A model generated the notes under the pieces. The model did no database searches. It was not told the origin of the DNA and saw only the letters and a program-made list of their open reading frames with translations. A stretch of 64,000 nt of DNA from Porpolomopsis calyptriformis (taxonomy: Eukaryota; Basidiomycota; Agaricomycetes; Agaricales; Hygrophoraceae). Within the stretch, counting starts at the first letter, position 1; every line of letters starts with the position of its first letter. The stretch lies in assembly GCA_951640195.1 (NCBI GenBank), contig OX621165.1:2645977-2709976 (forward strand), written 5' to 3'. The translations under genes were made by a program, and so were the position numbers. This document shows, piece by piece, positions 59,115 to 64,000 of this stretch.

Positions 59115-59718
59115 TGCGATCGAACATGGGTTATTATTTCTGAAAGGGTGGACTGATAGGGCTTACGGCCGAGAGCGTAAGTGTCCACAGGTAATCTTCG
59201 ATTGTGTTTTATCGAATCGGTAATCCATTGGATTACGATGACCTGGGATGGGGTCAGATGAGCGACGTTGGGGATATTTAGTTCACGTTTGGAAGGCCTT
59301 GATAAGACCTGGGTTAGGAGGTATATTAGTTGTGAATGGAGATGGTGATAGGGGTTACGAACCGCTCAATAACCTTAGTATCCCGGTCATCGGAGATAAA
59401 TATCCAGGCGGCGTCTTCAATATCATGCACGATAGTCCCGCCATGTTTTACTGGTGATGGTAGGTAGTCATACGACAGTTCCGGGTGAGGATATAATCAC
59501 TGACCCCAATCTTCTCGGCACCAAGGCTTGACACTGTCACTAAACATGGCCACTGGAATGGTCAAACAAGTATATATTTAGTATGGGAGATGTACTCACT
59601 ACAGTTCTTAAAGATGGGATTCTCCATGTGAGGGGGGGGGATGAGGGGAGTCAGAGGCGTCAACTTTGGTCGTACATGGATATATGACCCGACACGTCAG
59701 ATCACGTGGTGGTGAAAT
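59115..59718. other. Intergenic stretch between helicase and second gene
   Basis: Nothing convincing. A run of nine G lies at 59631-59639. Confidence 0.4.
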
Positions 59719-59743
59719 TTGACCGCTTCTGGGAAGCGGTGAA
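59719..59743. promoter_or_regulatory. Palindrome TTSACCGCTTC-N3-GAAGCGGTGAA upstream of second gene
   Basis: TTGACCGCTTC-TGG-GAAGCGGTGAA differs from the helicase-upstream copy only at one arm base and in the 3-bp spacer. It ends 17 bp before the start codon at 59761, a position suited to controlling transcription or translation start. Confidence 0.65.
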
Positions 59744-59760
59744 AAGAACTCACCATCATC

Positions 59761-61313
59761 ATGTCGGAAGATTTTATGGCTACGATGCAAGCTGCTTATT
59801 CACATATTGCAGCTCTGGAACCCATATCACCTTCTGCTACCCCTCGGAAACGAGCAAGGCTCAAGTCAGATATATCACATGCCAGCCAATTTGTAGGACA
59901 GATGGAAGCGCATCTCAGAGGTGTCGCGACTGCATCAGGATCCAGTTTTGAAGTGCAGGATGGGACGGGTGAATGGGGTATGTGTGAGAATGATATGTGG
60001 GAACATTGGGTTGACGGATGGTAGATACGACACTCCTCACCCGACAATTTCAAGGAGATGGGGAAGAGGAGATTTCGGGTCAACAGGTTTTTTCTTTTAT
60101 TCTTCTTATTCTGAGATACTCAACTTGTCTGTTTTAAAAAGGACGAGGAGGGAGGGTTGACGGCACGGGAACAGGTAAATGGATTGTCAATCTAGGATTT
60201 CTACTGACTCTGGTGCAGGTTATGATCCAACGCTACGAACAAGTGGTTTCCGTGGCCAATCGGCCGGAAGAGTATCGCCTTGCTTTGCGATCCTTTACAG
60301 AGTTGATATCTGGGGAAGCTTCCGGGACACGTACGGCCCGGGAACAATCGGGATTGATGCGACTTGTGACGGGATATGTTGATCCCTCGCTGGAGGATGT
60401 GGTATGTGTTCCAAACCTTTGAGTGTGAGTTTGGTACCTTCCCATTTTTACAGAAAGAGAGGCTGGCTCCAGTGAAAAATCCTGGACGGTCATGGGACCG
60501 GATTTGTACGATAAACATGAGGACGGACAGAATGTCTAGTGTTGCGAAAAGGATAAGAACGAGAGATGAGGTGAGAATATTTGTTGTTGATGAGGTTGGG
60601 TGAATTAGACGTGATTTGTAGGCGCTTTTGTCTGAACCGTTGGAGACGTCGTTTGCTGGCTATATGCAGTATATCATCCGGGGTGTGGAATCGCTCAAGT
60701 TTGCCATTGAGTGGAATGGACAGGACAAAGGGTGGAAGATGGAATATCGCCGGGAAGCTGCTAGGCAACACTTTTCGAGGGAGATGGCTCGGATCGAACG
60801 TTTGTATGTTGGGAAAGATAAGAGGAAGAGGATATCCGGGTTGGAAAAAAAGTATAGGGCGTTACATGAAAAAGTGACGACGGCGCGGAATCGGTTTTTG
60901 AAAATGTATTACAAGGTGAGATTCTCGGTGTTAAAGGTGGAACTAGGGACTGAAGTTTCATTTTCAAGTTTGGTGCAGCCGTTTTTTTAGATCCCATGTG
61001 GGATCCGGCGATTGGATTGAAAGTGACCAGTCGATCTCCGACGTTCGGAATAACGGTAGATCACCTTCTGGCCCATATCCCTTGGTCTGATGAAGATCGA
61101 AACCAATCCTGTCTGGTTGGGTTACAGAGGCCGAATCGACACATGCTGATAAAGATCCTGTTGGCTTTGGCTGGGGAGGGTTTAGCGACATATGTTACCA
61201 AATTCATGTCGGACTACCCTCCGACCACCCCTAGCTTATTGAACATCACATCGGAAGATCCGATGTATTACCCGGGCGACCCCAAAACCCTGTATAATAA
61301 AAAATATCCATAA
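59761..61313 (+). CDS. Conserved-looking subtelomeric protein of unknown function
   Basis: Start ATGTCGGAAGAT preceded by ATC. Seven or eight short exons join in frame: SEDFMATMQAAYSHIAAL; TTLLTRQFQGDGEEE; DEEGGLTAREQ; VMIQRYEQVVSVANRPEEYR; KERLAPVKNPGRSWDRI; ALLSEPLETSFAGYMQYI; and FGAAVFLDPMWDPAIGLKV to the stop at 61313. About 400 residues result. It is helical and charged (QHFSREMARIERLYVGKDKR, ALHEKVTTARNRFLKMYY), suggesting coiled coil. PRKRARL may be a nuclear signal. I recognise no family. It follows the helicase on the same strand, shares its upstream palindrome and is intact. A copy of its last 28 codons stands at 50235-50317. Confidence 0.7.
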
Positions 61314-62004
61314 ATTCATAGAACATACCTCTGCATCTGAGTAATGTACCCTAATATTTTCAGAAAGGTGGTGTTACCCATTCCTGAGTTCTTGATTTTA
61401 CAATCTTTTTAGTCTAGGTTGAAGGTGTGTCAGGCGGCCCATGGGTCGCCTGGCCTTTTCCACTCGAATACCCTGTCCCCCTAGGAAATAACTATCTAGA
61501 TATATTTACCATATATCTAGCACCCTCCATGCCAATTATCACATCTCTGGATGCGTTACATCCCGAGATATCCTGCTCACAATCTGAAACCTGGATTTCT
61601 TATATTTTCTGCATTCCGGGGCTCATATCACATTATCGGATGGTTGATAAATTCCAATTTTCATACATGTTATACCCATACACATTGTTCCTAATGCTGC
61701 TGGATTTCATAATATTTTAAGCAGCCACTTTCAAGAACGAACCTAGACGAGGAGGAGGGGGGGGGTTGGGCCGCCTGCTCAGAATCAACTGAATTGCTTA
61801 CTAATATGACATGTGATTAACTTTCCACTATTTGTCAGCAAAGAGGGTGTCTCATTACTTACGGACCGCCGGGGACTGCCCGTCCGTTTAGTAGGGGCCG
61901 CCTGGGGTCGCCCGTTCGTTTAGTAGGGGTTGCCCGAGGTCGCCCGTTCATTTAGTAGGGACTGCCCGAGGCAGTTCCGGTGAGTTCAGTATCAAAGCCG
62001 GGAC
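61231..62004. repeat. Direct repeat B of the subtelomeric unit (partner 50234-51017)
   Basis: Begins inside the last exon of the 59761-61313 gene and ends at GCCGGGAC, where the two copies part. Differences from repeat A include C/T at 61686, G/A near 61781 and one missing AGGTCGCCCG unit. The window therefore holds slightly more than one period of an approximately 11-kb unit. Confidence 0.93.
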
Positions 62005-62640
62005 CACTGGTTATACTGGTTTATTTGTGATACCTCACTATGCCTGACTACTACCACTACTACCCCCTTCACTGCTCAACCCCACCCAGACCCCCCACCC
62101 TCTGAAGGACTGAGACAACCCCTTGGGTCATACAGTGCATGAAATGAACTGGCATAATACTCAATATGGACATTGTTCGTTCGTTCGTTCGTTTGTTCTT
62201 GCCATTTATGGCAATGATTACAGAATCATCCTATATCATTCCGGGTTATCTGGGATACCCGATCTCAATTCCATGTATATATGTAATACAACTTAATATT
62301 AAAAATTAATGTGTTCATTCCAGAGGTATCTAATATCCAACTGGAAGTGGAAAGGATAAGAAGGTTGATAGTATTGTAAATAATACATAGGACCTGAGTA
62401 ACTGGAATAACCCGAGTATGCAATCCCGGATACCATAACATGGTGTAACCCGGAATGTCGGGATTGAATCCCAAAGAACAACCTGTAACAAATTGTAACA
62501 TAATGTAACAGTTTGTAACAATTTGTAACATCCTGTAACCCGGGATACCGGGTTTATATCCCGTAAAGTCATTGAATCACATGACCCACATGTGTAAGCA
62601 ACACCGCTCTCACTCCCCCCCTTCACCTATCAGCACCCAC
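62005..62640. repeat. Junction stretch with GTTC microsatellite and 10-bp phased TGTAACA array
   Basis: GTTC is repeated at 62168-62196. At 62484-62540 the heptamer TGTAACA recurs every 10 bp exactly (62484, 62494, 62504, 62514, 62524, then TGTAACC at 62534). Several CCGGGATACC / GGTATCCCGG-like words lie on both sides. No gene is present. Confidence 0.75.
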
Positions 62641-64000
62641 GTCGCTGCCCTACACACGACCGAGACAACCCCATGGGCTGTACGGTGCACGAAACGAACA
62701 GGCGCTATCGGCCGTTCGCTCGTGGTACCTCGCTGTGCCCGACCACCCCCAACCACCACCACCCCTCTCCGCTCGACCCCGTCCCGACCCCCCGCGACCG
62801 CAACCCTGCCCTCCGAACGACCGAGATGACCCCCTGGGTCGTACGGTTCACGAAACGAATGGGCAATAGTGCCCATTCGTTCGTGGTGCTTGGCTGTGCC
62901 CGTCCACCACCAACCACCACCACCACCACCCCGACCACTCACCTTTCACCACGCCCGCCCCGACCACCCACGACCCTGACCCCGCCCTCTGAAGGACCGA
63001 CACGGCCGCCTGGGTCATACGGCTGACAGACCAGCGGTGGAGGGAGCACCCCCAGAATGGGCAGACGTGCCCTTTCTGGGGGTGCTCCCTTGCTCCCCCC
63101 CACCGCTCAACCGCATCCCGACCCCCCACGACGTCGTCCCCGCCCTAGGCACCACCGAGACGAGCCCGGGCGCACGAAACGAACGGGCATGACTGCCCGT
63201 TCGTTCGGGGTGACTCGTGGTGCCTGACCACCACCACCACCACCACCCCTCGCCGCTCAACCCCGTCCCAACCCCCCACGCCCTCGCCCCTGCCCTACGC
63301 ACAACCGCGACGAACCACTGGTTCGTCTGGGGCACGAAACGAACGGGCATCTCTGCCCGTTCGTTGGCGGTGAGTTGTGGTGCCCGACCACGACCACCCA
63401 CGACCCCCCCTCGCCGCTCAACCCCGTCCCAGCCCCCCACGTCCTCACCCCCGCCCTACGCACGGGCGAAACGAACCAGAGGTTCGACTGGGGTACGAAA
63501 CGAACGGGCGGAGATGCCCGTTCGTTGGCGGTGAGTCGTAGTGCCCGACCACCACCACCACCACCACCCCTCGCCGTCCCACCGCGGCCCGACCCCCCCA
63601 CGCCCTCGCCCCCGCCCTACGCACGACCGCGACGAACCACTGGTTCGTCTGGGGCACGAAACGAACGGGCATCTCCGCCCGTTCGTTGGCGGTGAGTTGT
63701 GGTGCCCGACCACGACCACCCACGACCCCCCCTCGCCGCTCAACCCCGTCCCAGCCCCCCACGTCCTCACCCCCGCCCTACGCACGGGCGAAACGAACCA
63801 GAGGTTCGACTGGGGTACGAAACGAACGGGCGGAGATGCCCGTTCGTTGGCGGTGAGTCGTAGTGCCCGACCACCACCACCACCACCACCCCTCGCCGCT
63901 CAACCCCGTCCCAACCCCCCACGCCCTCGCCCCCGCCCTACGCACAACCGCGACGAACCACTGGTTCATCTGGGGCACGAAACGAACGGGCATCTCCGCC
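62640..64000. repeat. GC-rich satellite, 160-161-bp unit with two hairpins, 322-bp higher order
   Basis: AAACGAACGGG-type markers lie at 62692, 62853, 63177, 63337, 63498, 63659, 63820 and 63980, so the unit is 160-161 bp. Each unit has a palindrome CGAACGGGC..GCCCGTTCG. Most have a second small palindrome (GACGAACCA-C-TGGTTCGTC in one subtype). From 63337 two subtypes alternate, with loops ATCTCC and GGAGAT. The array runs off the window. CCA microsatellite fills part of each unit. Open frames here are by-products. Confidence 0.9.

Noticed and set aside
50234..62004. LTR retrotransposon with 775-bp LTRs
   Set aside because: The repeats include the 3' end of a cellular-type gene, and no gag, pol, primer-binding site or target duplication is seen.
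62572..63993. Overlapping frames of about 70-140 codons
   Set aside because: They recur with the 161-bp satellite unit on both strands and have no independent signal.

Overview
The window looks like chromosomal DNA of a mushroom-forming basidiomycete (Agaricomycetes). Genes are split by many short GT..AG introns of about 45-65 bp. The gene families are ones typical of that group: TET/JBP-like oxygenase, alpha-kinase, DUF6534-type membrane protein, F-box, repeat-rich TPR remnants, a Tad-like LINE and a RecQ-like subtelomeric helicase. I see no rRNA, tRNA, CRISPR or bacterial-type operon. All calls come from reading translations by eye. Exon joins were worked out by hand and no database search was run.

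Layout. (1) 1-6860 is a segment that recurs at 43526-50235. It carries the polyA end of a LINE, a TET/JBP-like gene, an alpha-kinase gene on the opposite strand and a roughly 218-bp satellite array. (2) 6860-13250 holds a DUF6534-like membrane protein gene, a divergent pair of small genes (one resembling a PD-(D/E)XK nuclease with an altered active site) and a decayed TPR gene. (3) 13430-23565 is a compact unit: an AT-rich tandem array of about 145 bp per copy, a very large minus-strand gene of unknown function whose stop codon abuts the array, a 129-bp divergent promoter, a BAH-PHD gene and a SIR2 deacetylase gene. (4) 24100-42337 contains several genes sharing an undescribed N-terminal 'head' domain, fused in one gene to a JmjC-like domain and in another to a Ulp1/C48 protease. 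It also holds an AT-hook gene, two inverted F-box genes around a Copia remnant, and a gene joining a PHD-like finger to a caspase/CHAT-like domain. (5) 42843-43726 is a short retroelement with clear target site duplications. (6) 50234-64000 is subtelomeric in character: a GC-rich satellite with conserved hairpins, degenerate telomere-like repeats, a telomere-linked RecQ-like helicase gene with one premature stop, and a second intact gene. Two direct repeats of about 775-785 bp, 10,996 bp apart, bound this unit.

Taken together, genes that read, write or remove chromatin marks (TET/JBP twice, SIR2, BAH, PHD twice, JmjC, Ulp1, AT-hook) sit among repeats at unusual density. The best candidates for something undescribed are the BAH-PHD/SIR2/large-protein/145-bp-array unit, the shared head domain with exchangeable C-terminal enzymes, and a palindrome shared by the two subtelomeric genes.
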